Below, one piece after another: positions 1-64,000 of a stretch of 64,000 bases of DNA. The position numbers and the translations under genes are program-made. The first letter of the stretch is position 1. The number at the start of each line of letters is the position of its first letter. The notes beneath the pieces were generated by a model. It ran no database searches. It was not told where the DNA came from and saw only the letters and a program-made list of their open reading frames with translations. Source of the stretch: Oryzias latipes (lineage: Eukaryota > Chordata > Actinopteri > Beloniformes > Adrianichthyidae); assembly GCF_002234675.1 (NCBI RefSeq), contig NC_019880.2, positions 13,257,756-13,321,755 on the forward strand, given 5' to 3'.

Positions 1-324
1 TTCTTATGATCTCTTACGGACATATTTTTAAATTGCCTATTTCAAATTTAATGGTTTCCCCCCCCCCAAAAAATAGCATTACTCACTTTTTTGTTTAGGT
101 TATGGAGATGCAAATAATCAATTTGGAAATGTTTTAGCCTTAAGGAATATAAGGATTTGAGCATATCTTTTCAAATCAAACATTCTGAAATCTAACTCTT
201 TTCTACTCATTCCAATTTAATCTATTAATCTGACATGCTCCCTGAATCCCCTTCTGTTTTTGTATTTACCTGTGTGTGCATATATTGTATGGTGCGCCTC
301 CAATGCTGGACATTTCATTCACAG
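1..324. other. flvcr2 intron, left edge of window
   Basis: AT-rich intronic DNA ending in the acceptor CACAG at 320-324. A C run at 59-67 is the only notable feature. Confidence 0.7.
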
Positions 325-3300
325 ATGGGTATTGCCATTGGGTTCCTGCTCCCCCCCATCCTTGTCCCAAATGTGAACGATATGAACGAGCTAACGCATA
401 ACATTAGGGTTATGTTCTACATCAGTGCAGGTGTGGCCACCTTCATCTTTATCCTTGTTGCTATTGGTAAGTCTTCGGCATGGGGTGAATGTGGTAAACT
501 GTCTTCTGGAGCATTTGCGGTGTCTCTGATGGTTTGGGTCATAAGCTGTTACCTCACTTCCTTTTTTCTAATTGCCAAGTCAGTTTTAATTACAACTATT
601 TTTTCCCCCGACCGGTTCCCAGCCAGCACTAACTCCTGCAAAGCCACCTCTACCTGAGATGTGTTTTCCTTTCAAGTCATTGTTGCTCGCTGGATGAGCC
701 GCTGCAGTAATTGCTGTAATTGTAATCTCTTTATGTCAGATGAGATGTGATTTGGCACATTGTGAAATACAAACACGAATGCAGGAATGTAGAAGCCGAT
801 CTGTTCTCTCACCTTCACCCATCAAAATAAGGTGATTACATCAAGAAAACATCCCACAAGTAAAGCTTTATTTTTATTGTAAGCAAAACAATTTAGTGAT
901 TTTTTTTTTTTCCCCCCTTCTTTTTCTTAATGACTTTTTAAGTGTAGCATTAGTTCGTTACAAACTCAACTCTTGTGTTTTGTGAGTCGATTTAACCTCT
1001 AGTTTTGGCAATTCTTAAAATCTTCTTAACCTGAGTTATATTTTAACCATTAGCAAATGATGTCAATCTCTTTCACTTTAAGTGCTCAGCGGTTTTTTTA
1101 AAAAGTTGCAAATGATTGCCTTCAATACCCTGTATTTTCACATCATTTCACTGCTCTAATTATTGGTCATTGGTAGTGTCAGGAAACAGGGGAGCATTTG
1201 GTCAGCAATGCAGAGGCAGTTTGGCATCTCAGCATTGTGGTTTCTCCCAACACACTTACTGACTAGCTGTGTTGTATTTATAACAAATCAGTATTAATAA
1301 CTAATCCGTAACCTGGAGGATCTATTGGCTTTCCAAGGTTCTTTTACCCAATGGTCCAAAAAGTTGAATTCTGATTTACTTTGTGTGTGCCAGGATGTTT
1401 CTGTGCAAACACTAGGACACATCTAAAATGTTTTACACCTGCTGACTATCTCCTGAATGACAGTTCAGGTATTTTTTGTCTTTGTAATTCTAAGCATCTT
1501 ATAGGTTAACATGCAAGTTTTAATGTTTTTGTTCTGCAGTGTTTGAAGAGAGACCAGAGAACCCTCCATCCCTTTCCCAGGCTCAGGCCAGGTCCATCTG
1601 TGCAGACAAATACTCTTACACAGCATCCATCTGCAGGTTGTTGGTCAACAAGCCCTTTATGCTACTTGTGATCAGCTATGGTGAGTTCCTGATGCTTCTA
1701 CTGTTCATGAAACAGAGGGGAAAAAACACTTTACTGCTACTAAATGATTACTATGAAAAAAAAAGAGTACTAAGTGAATGATCTGTATTATCTGTGTTAT
1801 ACATGTCTCCAAGAATCTGTAATGAAAGTCTATGCGAGTCCTTGTCTCAAAGTAGTGTTTCATTTAAATATTTGCCAAAAATCGTGTGTGCTAAATTCCA
1901 TTTTTGCCTGTCACCATGCGTTCAGAGCATTCATTCTCTGGATCCCCCAGCTATGGAAGTCTCTTCCTTCTGACATCTGGAACACTGACTCACTTTCAAG
2001 CTTTTAAAAACTCATCTCTCCACAAAAGTCTCAGTCTTAATTAATTTCTTTTCAAACAAATTTTAATGATATTGCAATCGTTTTAACTATTTTTGCTTCT
2101 ACTCTTTTCTGTTGTAAGACAACCTATTAGTCATTTTTAAACTCTACATAAATTGACCTTTTTTTTTCGCAGCCTGATGCCATTAGAACTTTCATGACTT
2201 TGACTTTTGCTTGTTACATTTGTAAATATTTAATTATGAAATAAATACTTATGCAAAATAAACCAAATATAGTTTAAATTGGTTTCTTGATGTTACAGAA
2301 TGCTGCTGTTAAATCTGGCAAATGCAAAAGAAATGCTATTGTGGTCTTAAATTTGCATCTGTTGTGTGCAGGGCTGAATGTGGGCTGCTTCTATGCTGTT
2401 TCCACTCTGTTAAACCGGATGATCATTGAACATTATCCTGTAAGTCCCCGTTTGTCTGATTTGCTTCTGCAAAAGACCAACACCTCTGAACTGTTAAAGA
2501 TGGCTGCAAGTATTGCCGTCATGTTTTTAAATTTGAGATGTTAACTTTTTGTTTTTTCAGGGTGAGGAGGTGAATGCTGGGAGAATCGGTCTCACCATTG
2601 TCACTGCTGGCATGGGTGGGTCCCTCATCTGTGGCATTTGGTTGGACAAGACCAAAACCTACAAGTAAGATCTTCTTATGCAGAAGTTTAAAATACAAAA
2701 AGTACAAGAGAAACCAAAAACAAAACACTGAAATAATCTAGGGGCAATGCCCGTTTTCCAATAATCATTAACATCAGTTGGATTAAAAAATAAATAAATG
2801 AATAAAAAAAGAACAATCATTGATGTCCATTTAACAATGCTGCTAGAGTGGAATCAAAAACCTCAGGAACCGCAAAATAAATCTTTGGTTAAGAAGCTCA
2901 CTTCACCTTTTATTTTCAAGTTTAACTGCAGTATTCTAACTTTTAAAAGGGATGTTTTTCCATTTAAAGAAAGGTACCCCAGAATTTTGACCATTAATTT
3001 TGTGGCTGGGAAGATTTGTTTTGATTGTATTTATTTATTTTTGAAGTGAATAAAATGTTGATGCACAAATTTCCATAATTCTTAAAGGCCCCTTTCCTTC
3101 CTGCTTGTGTGAGAGTTATTTGTACCCTGCTTTCTGACGGTGAGTCAAAACTGATGACGGGTGAAAATCCTCAGATTCCTTACATGCCAACAGGAGCCTT
3201 TCTGTCAAAGCAATTTTGATTCAGATTTTGTGGACTTTTGCCTTCCCATTATGCTCTGTTAAAAGAATCAAAGGTCTTTGCCATGCTAACAAAAATATTT

Positions 3301-5650
3301 TGCAGGATATTTAGCGCGTGACTGTGCAGGAGTGTGACAGAGTAGGTTTATTTTTTTTACCAAAAAGTTTTGTCAATAGGTCAATAAGGAAACAAAGTTC
3401 ATATTACTTATATTTTTGAAATTAAGTTTTTTTTTTTTCTGGGAATCTGTAGTGATCGGATCAGGAGGAATTTATATAATCTATGTGGAAGATGTATCAA
3501 CAGTTTGTTTATTTTTTATGTTCAATGATATTTAAAATGAAATGATGAAAAGAAAATCTTACAGCACGGCTTTAAAAAATTGTATTAAAGATGGCTTTCC
3601 AGATGTCTTTTATTTTGTTTTTGTAGCAAGAATCATTAAATAAGTAAGATAATTCCAATATGATTTTGTTTTTATTAATAAAAAAATAAAAATTAAGGAA
3701 AAAGTGAATAGTAACATCCCCTTGTTTCCGCAGACTAACCACCCTGGTTGTGTACATCCTTTCTCTGGTTGGAATGCTAGTCTACGCCTTTACCCTCAAT
3801 CTGGGTCACCTTTGGGTGGTGTTTGTCACTGCTGGAGTCTTGGGGTATGTGGATTAATTATAAATGAGTTGTAACCATTGCGGAGTAGTTCGCATTCTTG
3901 GGAGCGTTTGATTTTTAACAGCAAACTATAAACTTTGAGTAAAAATTAACTTCGACGTATGTTGTTGTCAAACGGCATCCGTTAAATTCCACAAATATAT
4001 TTTTCTTTCAATCTTGGCCTTTTTTTTTTGGCAAATGCAACCCAAATCTTTCTCTTAATTTTGAATATTTAAGACTTTTAAACTTTTCAGACAGGGAAAA
4101 TGTTTTTTTTTCATAATAATTAGATCCTGCAGTTTGGAGCTGTTAACTAAAGTTTAATTGGTTCAAGTTTGGCACTTTTTTCCCCTTGTTACTTTTTAGA
4201 GTAACCTGATTTATGGCAGGAACAAGTTTCCATAATTTCTTTTCACTTTTTCTTTTTCAATTTCAATTGTGATCCCCCCGCCCCCCCCAAATATTCATCA
4301 TGTGGATGCATTCACTGAATTTTATATATAACTGTATCAAAGCTGATCAAATCATGGCATTTAATGCAATCGCTTTGGCAGATTGCAACCATTCAGGTCC
4401 TTGTGCATTTGCAGCTTCTTCATGACAGGATATCTGCCTCTTGGTTTTGAGTTTGCTGTTGAGCTCACTTATCCAGAATCTGAAGGAACATCATCTGGAC
4501 TGCTGAATTGCTCAGCTCAGGTCAGCTGTGTTTTCTTAGTCCAACTTACAGATGATGCATTGTGTTTGGAGGTGCTCATTTGTTTGTGAACATCGTTCTG
4601 CAGATCTTCGGAATCATTTTTACCATCGGTCAAGGGAAGATCATGGATAGATGGGGAACTTTTGCTGGAAACATCTTCCTATGCATCTTTCTTCTAATAG
4701 GAACAGTCATGACAGGTAATAAGTCTATTGTTTTTTTTTAAATAGGACAAAGATACTGCACGTATTTTAATAAGTCAGACATGATCGATAAATATTGGAA
4801 ATCCCAAAAAACATTCTCCATTGATACTGGAATTGAAATGGGCAAGAAATTCTTTCTATGGTCAAATATTGCCCCCTAATGGCCAATTGTTGTATTTTAT
4901 TTACTTTAAGTTTTATGCAAAACAAGTGTACATGCAATTTCTGCAGTAAACGCTTTCGGTTTTAAGGAATACAAAATGAACTATTTTTTAATATTTAGAG
5001 CAAACATATTAGTAATATTGTTGAGCATTTTAAAGTAAATTGGAGAATCCACGAAATTGTAGATTTGGTTGTTTGGATTGTGTTTGGTATTTGCAGGTAA
5101 ATTTAATTGGATTTTTGCAGGATTTATTAAGTCAGAGCTCCGTCGGCAGAAGGCCAACGAGCAGGTGGAGAGCGTGAGTACATTTGGTGCAGATGTTTAG
5201 GATGTTGGATCTTTGAGAGGATGAAGCAACTTTTGATTGTTTACACAAAAAATCCAACTTGTAACACACCAGAAACACAGTTTTCACTGTTTGAGACCTT
5301 GGTCTTTGCATGTTTGCAATGCTTCTCTTTTCTTATGGGATTGACAGCTGTAAAGAAAATGTTCCTTAATTTCTAAATGCAATCATTATGAAATATTTTA
5401 TGTATGAATTGACCAACAGTTACTAACAATTCAATTCATTTAAGAATTCCTCACTAATTCTGCAGGATAAACTACAAATCTTAAAGACTCATTCCCTAAC
5501 TTAATTTGAGGCATGTATGTATGTAAGCAGGAACGATTCTGCATTTCATTTTGAATTCTAATTATCTGCTTTTGCTTCTTACAGAAAATGACTGCAGATG
5601 ACGTTGTTGCTCCATATAACATCCCAGAGTACGAAAACGCTGTAAAATAA
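325..5650 (+). CDS. flvcr2: flvcr2, MFS-family transporter (3' part, nine exons, 300 residues)
   Basis: Multi-pass plasma-membrane carrier of the major facilitator superfamily; FLVCR2 has been described as a heme and, more recently, a choline transporter, important in brain endothelium. Coding exons read here: 325-466, 1540-1680, 2372-2439, 2561-2664, 3734-3844, 4415-4520, 4604-4715, 5121-5173, 5585-5650 (stop TAA 5648-5650). All have AG/GT borders and matching phases. Clear family stretches are [43 protein letters not shown] and [20 protein letters not shown]. Hydrophobic segments match the second half of the 12-helix fold. The N-terminal half lies left of the window. The cytoplasmic tail is short and ends YENAVK. 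FLVCR1 is the close paralogue; I choose FLVCR2 because LGHLWVVF and the [12 protein letters not shown] stretch fit it better and because ERG28 and TTLL5 follow, as in mammals. Confidence 0.93.
1915..2020 (+). mobile_element. LINE fragment, C-terminal end of reverse-transcriptase ORF
   Basis: Inside the second flvcr2 intron of the window, one frame reads [18 protein letters not shown] and then NTDSLSSF before a stop. This is the typical C-terminal signature of L2/Rex-like non-LTR retrotransposon ORF2 (LWNSLPxxIRxxxSLxxFK). Only this short piece is recognisable and no reverse transcriptase core is nearby, so it is a 5'-truncated, dead copy. The family assignment is from memory of the motif. Confidence 0.6.
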
Positions 5651-7405
5651 TGTGGTACTGAAAACAATGTTTACTTAATAATCTAATATTATTGAAATGT
5701 GTATAAATGTTCAAAAGAATGCTGACATGGAGACTGTTACCACCCTGAACTGCATGCGAGCAGTCTACATATACATTTGACATGTGGTTGGAACACCAAG
5801 CTGCTAAAGTTCCTTACAATTATCCAAAGTGTGACTTTTACAATGAACCTAGTTTTCTTTGAATATTAAGGGTTTTTAGAATATCTACGGTCAATGAAGA
5901 CAACTGTGATGTTTTTCCTTTTATGGTAGTGAGGCCATCTTACCATTGAAGATCATCTGGAAGAAAATCTTCTGAATCCTGTTTATACATATGATTGATG
6001 CTGTGCATCTTTCTTTATAAATCATTAGTGAGGAATTTGCCAAATTTATGGGTGAATTCGACACGTCTACACAGGGGTTGAATTTCTAAAAATATAAAGT
6101 AACGTTCAAAGAATTCCTAATATTTTCACACAACCTATTTTGTATTTTAAGGTGGAAGAATAAAATGCTTTTGGTGTGTAAAATATGCTTTTGTGATCAG
6201 CATTTTACTATGTGACTGACGTACTGTAGTACAGCTGTGTAATTGCAACAATTTAATTTTGTGTGTGAGCTCTTAGTACTTTTATTGTGATGGGAACTGA
6301 AATACTTCCATTTTCTGTGTTGTAAATGTTTAGGGTGTTGGTAAAGGAAACGTTTAGACTGCAGTCTTGAGTGTGACTTTTTCTGTTTACACAAGACAGA
6401 GTTGGGTACCTAAAGGCCCAATTTCATCCTAGAAACCTGCAGGATATTTTTTTCACAACAAAATGGAAACAGTTTCAAAAGATTCACAGAAAAGTCAAAC
6501 AACCACAGGCAAATGATAAATTAAAAGAATAATGCATAAGGAATGTCTGGAAAAAAAGACTCAAAGAGAACCAACTCATTCAAACTTTGAAACCACAAAG
6601 ACACCACAGTAATGGAAAACCCTCAAAATGAACACAAGTTGGACAATGGGTCATTACATGTGGGGATCACAATTAGATGTCACCAAAATAAAAGAAATGC
6701 CAAATGTGACACAAGTATGAAGATGACCACAAAAAAGATAGGATAGTAACCACACAGTCAAAACAATTGGGTAATGAGAAAAAGAGGAAAATAAACTAAA
6801 CAATTTACAAAACCAACTAAACAGAACAAGAAACTTAACAATTAGAACACTTTAGTTAAATGTATTTTAATAATAGGCATTTAATATTCTAGTTCGATCA
6901 TAAAATGTTCTTTTGTGAATCTGTTTGAACAGGCTAATGGAAGAAAAGAAAGAGAGCATTAAATATAATGCAGAAAATGGCAGTAAATTTGAATGGCAGC
7001 CAAAAGTAAAATGAGAAAGTAAGGTTTTGGACATGAGCTGACATGTTCACTACAATTCAAACATCTATAAATATTTTTGAAAAGCAGTGACAAAAACCAT
7101 TTTCTTTTAAAATCTTTTGAAATTGTTCAATTATGCACAACACTATTCGGTTAAAAACTGATGGGTAATAACCCTGGTTATTTTAAAATGTAGGGGTTCT
7201 TTGGGTCGCATATGCTCCTAGAAAAATATGGATGAGGGTTGATTTACGAAATATTTCTCATGAATGACTAAAACAAAATAAAAACAGACCTTTTGGCATG
7301 CATCAATTCTCTAGAATATTGTTCATTTTGTGAAAATACATTTATGCATACATATCGGGATAGACATATAAAAGGGCATGTTAAAGGACTGGTCAAAAGT
7401 CGCCT
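5651..7405. other. Tail-to-tail interval between flvcr2 and erg28
   Basis: Begins with the flvcr2 3' UTR; an AATAAA at 6159-6164 is the likely polyadenylation signal. The rest, roughly 6.4-7.4 kb, is A-rich and should include the erg28 3' UTR on the minus strand, but I could not fix its end. No open frame here resembles a known protein. Confidence 0.6.
6159..6164 (+). terminator. Polyadenylation signal AATAAA, flvcr2
   Basis: Canonical AATAAA about 510 bases after the flvcr2 stop, followed within 30 bases by a TG-rich stretch (GGTGTG, TTTTGTGAT) of the kind found downstream of cleavage sites. Confidence 0.5.
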
Positions 7406-8103
7406 CTAGTTTCGTTTCTTCTGTCGGACGGTCTCTTCCTCCTGAGTCTCTGTAAAACACTGGAATCCAATGAGCATCCCAATGATGGAAAAACCTGCAA
7501 AAACGAGATGGGGATGGGATTTTTTTTACCCCCAACAAATGATTGTTTTCTTTGATCATTTAGACTTTTTATACTCACTTGCAACAATAAGTGGAGCCAT
7601 GACTCCGATAGTGAGTGGTGCAGTTTTGTAGATGAAGGCTTCTGATAGAAAATGGCCTAACGCCAGCACAAAGGTCCATAAAGTGATGTGATACAGCCTG
7701 CAGAGGTTAATGACACATTAAAGCAGTCATAAAAAAAAAAAAACATACAGCAGAAACTAGCAGAGGCAGCCTTACGTTCTGTTCTGAATGTCAATGGCAC
7801 AAGCACAGCGGATGATGGAAGACAACAAAGTCCATATTCCAAAAGTGCGAGCCTGAAGGCCATTCACTAAAAACGTGACCAAACAGAAAATAACACCACA
7901 GATCCGTCATTTCTTTCACTGTTATTCGACCTGTTTTAATGTTTTCACTGGAAAGCAATTGTCTGCTCACCAAACTCTGGAGTACCCGTGTAGAGTTTTT
8001 CTGATAAGAAGCTGTGGTCTCGGAAACTTTGCACCGTGTTTCCCATCGCGATGACGGACACCATCACCAACCAGCTCCGCAGGACGTTGAGGAAGCGGCT
8101 CAT
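7406..8103 (-). CDS. erg28: erg28, ergosterol biosynthetic protein 28 homologue (143 residues, complete)
   Basis: Small ER membrane protein (human ERG28/C14orf1, 140 residues) that in yeast tethers the C-4 demethylation enzymes of sterol synthesis. Exons on the minus strand: 8103-7971, 7866-7776, 7697-7579, 7494-7406, with consensus junctions and matching phases (432 nt including TAG at 7408-7406). The protein starts [20 protein letters not shown]; recognisable blocks include [36 protein letters not shown] and [14 protein letters not shown], giving about four membrane segments. The last four residues are KKRN, a KKxx-type ER retrieval signal. The start is the first ATG of the conserved frame, and the length agrees with the family. 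It lies head to head with ttll5 across 1.2 kb and tail to tail with flvcr2. Confidence 0.95.
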
Positions 8104-9329
8104 CTCTCCTGTCTGTCTGCCCCACGCACGTGCCGCAAAGCCCGGACAGACCCCAGCAGGACACACAACGTCACAGCTAAAGGTCAGTCAAGTCCTGAAC
8201 AATAAACAGAAACAAACAAAAACGACTTAGGTTTCTATCGCTCCAGTCCAATACTTACATTAATTAATCAATCAGCTAGTACTACTGGCAATACAAAAAA
8301 TGTACACAAGCTAACCTTGCTGATAATTTTATGTCATTTAACTTTAAATAAAAAATATAGCTGTAAAATGTTTACCTTCAAATGTTAATAAATTATACTG
8401 TCATAATATCCTTAAAAATAAAATAAAAATGATAAAATACGCAATTGTCCCATCCGAGTGTTTGACTCTCCTTGCAGTGTCAAGTCAGTCAATCTTAAGT
8501 GTAAGTTTTATCCAATGGGACAACATTGAAGATGGTTCCATTAATCGTACCACTGTTTTGATTGGTCCTTCTAAAGCAGTGGTGCCGCCCATTCTTTTGG
8601 TGCAACCAATAAGAAATAAGTATTCATTTAAGGTAGGCTGTGCTGAGAAAAGAGTTGTAGATAGAGTGAGAGAACAATCCAATACATTTAGATAAGGTAT
8701 AAAGATATTACGGCGTTGTTTAAAGAAATATTAGAGCACACACTGTTTTATATTGACGAATACTTTAAGTGCGCAATACACGTTTATAAATATAGCCAGA
8801 ATAACTAAAACGACGAGATACAACGATCATAGCCAGTGCGCATGCTCGGTTATCTGTTGCTGCTCTGTTGTTGTAGTAACCAGGAAGGTTTATCAGAATG
8901 ATAAATAAGCCCCGACGATATCACATTAGCTAGCTACCAACAGACTCATTAGAAAGTCTAATTCAAGTTTTCTGTGCTGACGGGGTTTCCTTCCCAAAAA
9001 GTATCCGCTTTAAGGGGTTTATACGTAAGCTGGCTTTTGGTTGCACGGTCTTCTTCTAAAGTAGCATATGGAAAACGTCTTTAAGCTGACTCCCGCTAGA
9101 TTGTTGTTAGTCCGTTGCAATGTCCGCAGTGTTTTACCTTTGTGACTTACATCACAGCTTTAATTTATCTGTTTACAAATGCGTAGAAAATCACAGTGAT
9201 AAAGTTTATGTATTTGGTCATTTCAACAGTAAGTGAATGAACCGCTCGGTGACTTCTTTAAGCTGATCTGTCACTATTAGCTGTTAGAACAACAAAAGAC
9301 AAGACAGCCGCTCACATTTCACCTAAAAA
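8104..9329. promoter_or_regulatory. Divergent erg28/ttll5 promoter region
   Basis: The 1226 bases between the two start codons must hold both 5' UTRs and promoters. Visible motifs are CCAAT at 8512-8516, its complement ATTGG at 8560-8564, a second CCAAT at 8605-8609, and an NRF1-like GTGCGCATGCT at 8836-8846. Spaced CCAAT boxes (NF-Y) and NRF1 sites are common in TATA-less divergent promoters, and NF-Y also serves many sterol-pathway genes. Transcription start sites cannot be placed from sequence alone. Confidence 0.6.
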
Positions 9330-61024
<51,695 letters not shown>

Positions 61025-63000
61025 CAAGAAAAAGATCCGGGGGGCGTCATGCCACTCTGCTGGCCCAACAGGTGTCTCTGCATGTAACTGCATCTCACAC
61101 AAGAAGTGTATTCTGGGAAAGGACAACAGATAAAAGTATCCTAAAGATCGAGCGGGGACCTATTAATTTCTCTTCCGTGTAGCCGCAGACATGCGAGCAA
61201 GTCGTCTGCCAGCTCAGGAATGCCCAGCTTTGACGCAGGTTGGGATTTTGTTGCACACCTCCTCCTGCCCCCCCCCCCCCCCCCCCCCCCTTTCATTCCC
61301 CTTGGCTACAATCAGTTTACATCCCAACAGCTGCCCGCCCCCATTCCCTCCATGCTACTAATGCCACAGCAAGATTTTACTGACAGATAGCCTTCAGCAG
61401 ATGGTTTTTCAAGCCCTGTTGGTATTTAACTGCAGGATTTAGTGTTTGATTCTATGTGTAGGCACAAGCATGTCAAGTCCAGGGCACTCCTCCCTGAAAA
61501 AAAGAGAAAAGTAAAAGATGGGGAAGAGCTAATAGAGGACCTTTGATGGGTTTTCAACACTTTTTGTTAGTAAAATGTCAATCTAAGTGCAGTACACCAC
61601 TTTCCAATGATTCTGATACTTTTATGGATTTTGTCTGTTCATTCGTAAATAACTAGAGTTTAATATTTAAGAGAAAATAAAGTCTCCATATGTGTGATTT
61701 TTTTAATGTTTCCTCAAATGGACCAAATGTATAACAAACTGAACTAATGTAGAAATGAACATTATTTATACAATGCACTTAAAATGCATTTTTTAAATGT
61801 ATGTAGCTCAAAGCAGAACTTAAATGATCCTTTTACTTACATGTACAAAGGTGTAATGTTAGCTAAAACCAGACCAGTAGGCCTTTACAGTGAGCTTTCT
61901 CAGGGTGTGTTTACAAATCTGTGGATTTGTTCATGTTGTCCAAAATACTTGAATTTTATGCACGATTAACTGGAGACCGTTACCTTACATGTTTTTACAC
62001 ATATTGTGGTGTTGGTGCAGTATAAAATAACCAGTTGTTGTGCTTTTAAGCTAGCCCCCGCCACAAAGTGATTGTTTACTGTGTACATGCATGGAAATGG
62101 AATTATTTCGTAGCAAGTGGAATTGAAATAAACATTTTAAAACTATTTAAATGTGAGGATTGATTTTATCCAATAGCATTAAAAACTGAACAGAGCTACT
62201 AAGTTGTTTGTATTTTTAATTAAAAAAAGAGGGTGTTTCCAAGAGTAATAAAAACATTTACAGTTTGTGATCGAGTTCACTTAGTGACAGACGTGTCATA
62301 CAACAGAAAGGCTTTCACTTGAATAAAATCCCTGGAATCACCATCCTGTTGTACTACAGAGGTAAACATAACCACCAAAATACTACAATGAAAGACATAT
62401 TGGTTTCCAGCATGTTTTCTTTTTTTTTCTCCTATTGTCATTCATTTATTTATTTATTATTGACAGCGTTAAATCCTAGACGGTCTAGAGCTGTGGCATT
62501 TACAGCTTCCAGCTGGGACATTTTTTCCAATGTGTCCTCTGCATTTGCTCTCAGCAAACCGGTCATCTTCATCCCGCTCTTTGACACATGCTGAGCGTCT
62601 TCTGCGGTCTCAGTCCCGACGCCGTTACGATTATTTTAGGTCCTTCAGATTGGTCATAGCAAAACAATCATTGTTCCTCTTTTCATAAAAAAACAGGATT
62701 TGATTATCATTATTTGGGAGATTTTACAGGGTTTTCAAAACACAGGAAGATAAAAAAAAAAACAGTAATACTGATGACAAAAGGCAATGCTTAGGGTTTT
62801 ACAGCACTCTTGATGAAGTGGTGTCCTATCAGTCTTAGTAAATGCTGCCAATAATTGTGGGCAGAGTGGTGGACTTTTGTTTCACAAGAGATGGGCGGGT
62901 CTGGAAGAACTGTACCCCACTTTTCCACCTGCCTCAGAGTAGTGCCGCGAGCCGTCTCATTCCACGTCCTTTATCTCATCAGGGCTCGAAGCCCTGAAGT
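61025..63000. other. Tail-to-tail interval between ttll5 and tgfb3
   Basis: Should hold the ttll5 3' UTR from the left (AATAAA at 61676-61681 and 62127-62132) and the tgfb3 3' UTR from the right. A T-rich stretch with repeated ATTT at 62445-62460, which is AAAT/AATA-rich on the minus strand, could include a tgfb3 polyadenylation signal. No gene is seen. Confidence 0.55.
61268..61290 (+). repeat. C homopolymer run
   Basis: About 23 consecutive C in the 3' region after ttll5. Similar runs lie at 19680-19697 and 45150-45175. Confidence 0.85.

Positions 63001-64000
<1,000 letters not shown>

Noticed and set aside
4871..4882. CTCF-like motif (complement CCATTAGGGGGC) in an flvcr2 intron
   Set aside because: A single isolated near-match in AT-rich DNA with nothing else to support it.

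Overview
This window is vertebrate nuclear DNA, almost certainly from a teleost fish. The genes are split by GT-AG introns, the introns are AT-rich and carry fish-type SINEs and non-autonomous DNA transposons, and the proteins are close to their human counterparts. The gene order FLVCR2 (+), ERG28 (-), TTLL5 (+), TGFB3 (-) is the one I know from human 14q24.3, which independently supports all four names. I cannot name the species. All exon limits were read by eye from splice sites and checked for reading-frame phase across junctions.

Layout. 1-5650: the last nine coding exons of flvcr2 (membrane transporter), entering from the left edge, with 3' UTR to about 6.2 kb. 7406-8103: complete erg28 (sterol-synthesis scaffold) on the minus strand, tail to tail with flvcr2. 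8104-9329: a shared divergent promoter region between erg28 and ttll5, with three CCAAT boxes and an NRF1-like site. 9330-61024: ttll5 (tubulin polyglutamylase), about 52 kb, 32 proposed coding exons totalling 1297 codons, of which one 15-nt exon and the last two exons are tentative. The first 14 exons (9330-27192) encode the catalytic core; the rest encode the microtubule-binding helix and a long, weakly conserved C-terminal region. 63001-64000: the last three coding exons of tgfb3 on the minus strand, tail to tail with ttll5, covering the end of the propeptide, the furin site and the whole 112-residue mature factor.

No other protein-coding gene is supported. The large ttll5 introns hold most of the interest: at least two families of roughly 500-600-bp inverted-repeat transposons present in four or five copies each, insertions nested inside insertions, a complete hAT-like element with an 8-bp target duplication, an approximately 800-bp element with near-identical terminal inverted repeats of about 120 bp, several tRNA-derived SINEs, and a perfect 25-bp hairpin. 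I found no CRISPR array, rRNA or functional tRNA gene, and no obviously new gene system. The strongest leads are the alternative ttll5 3' ends, the hairpin at 53350-53407, and the long-inverted-repeat element at 56657-57454 carrying two CTCF-like motifs.

The genes are not an operon and do not act in one pathway. Their shared feature is a conserved block in which ttll5 introns could carry regulatory DNA for neighbours such as tgfb3; that last point is inference.
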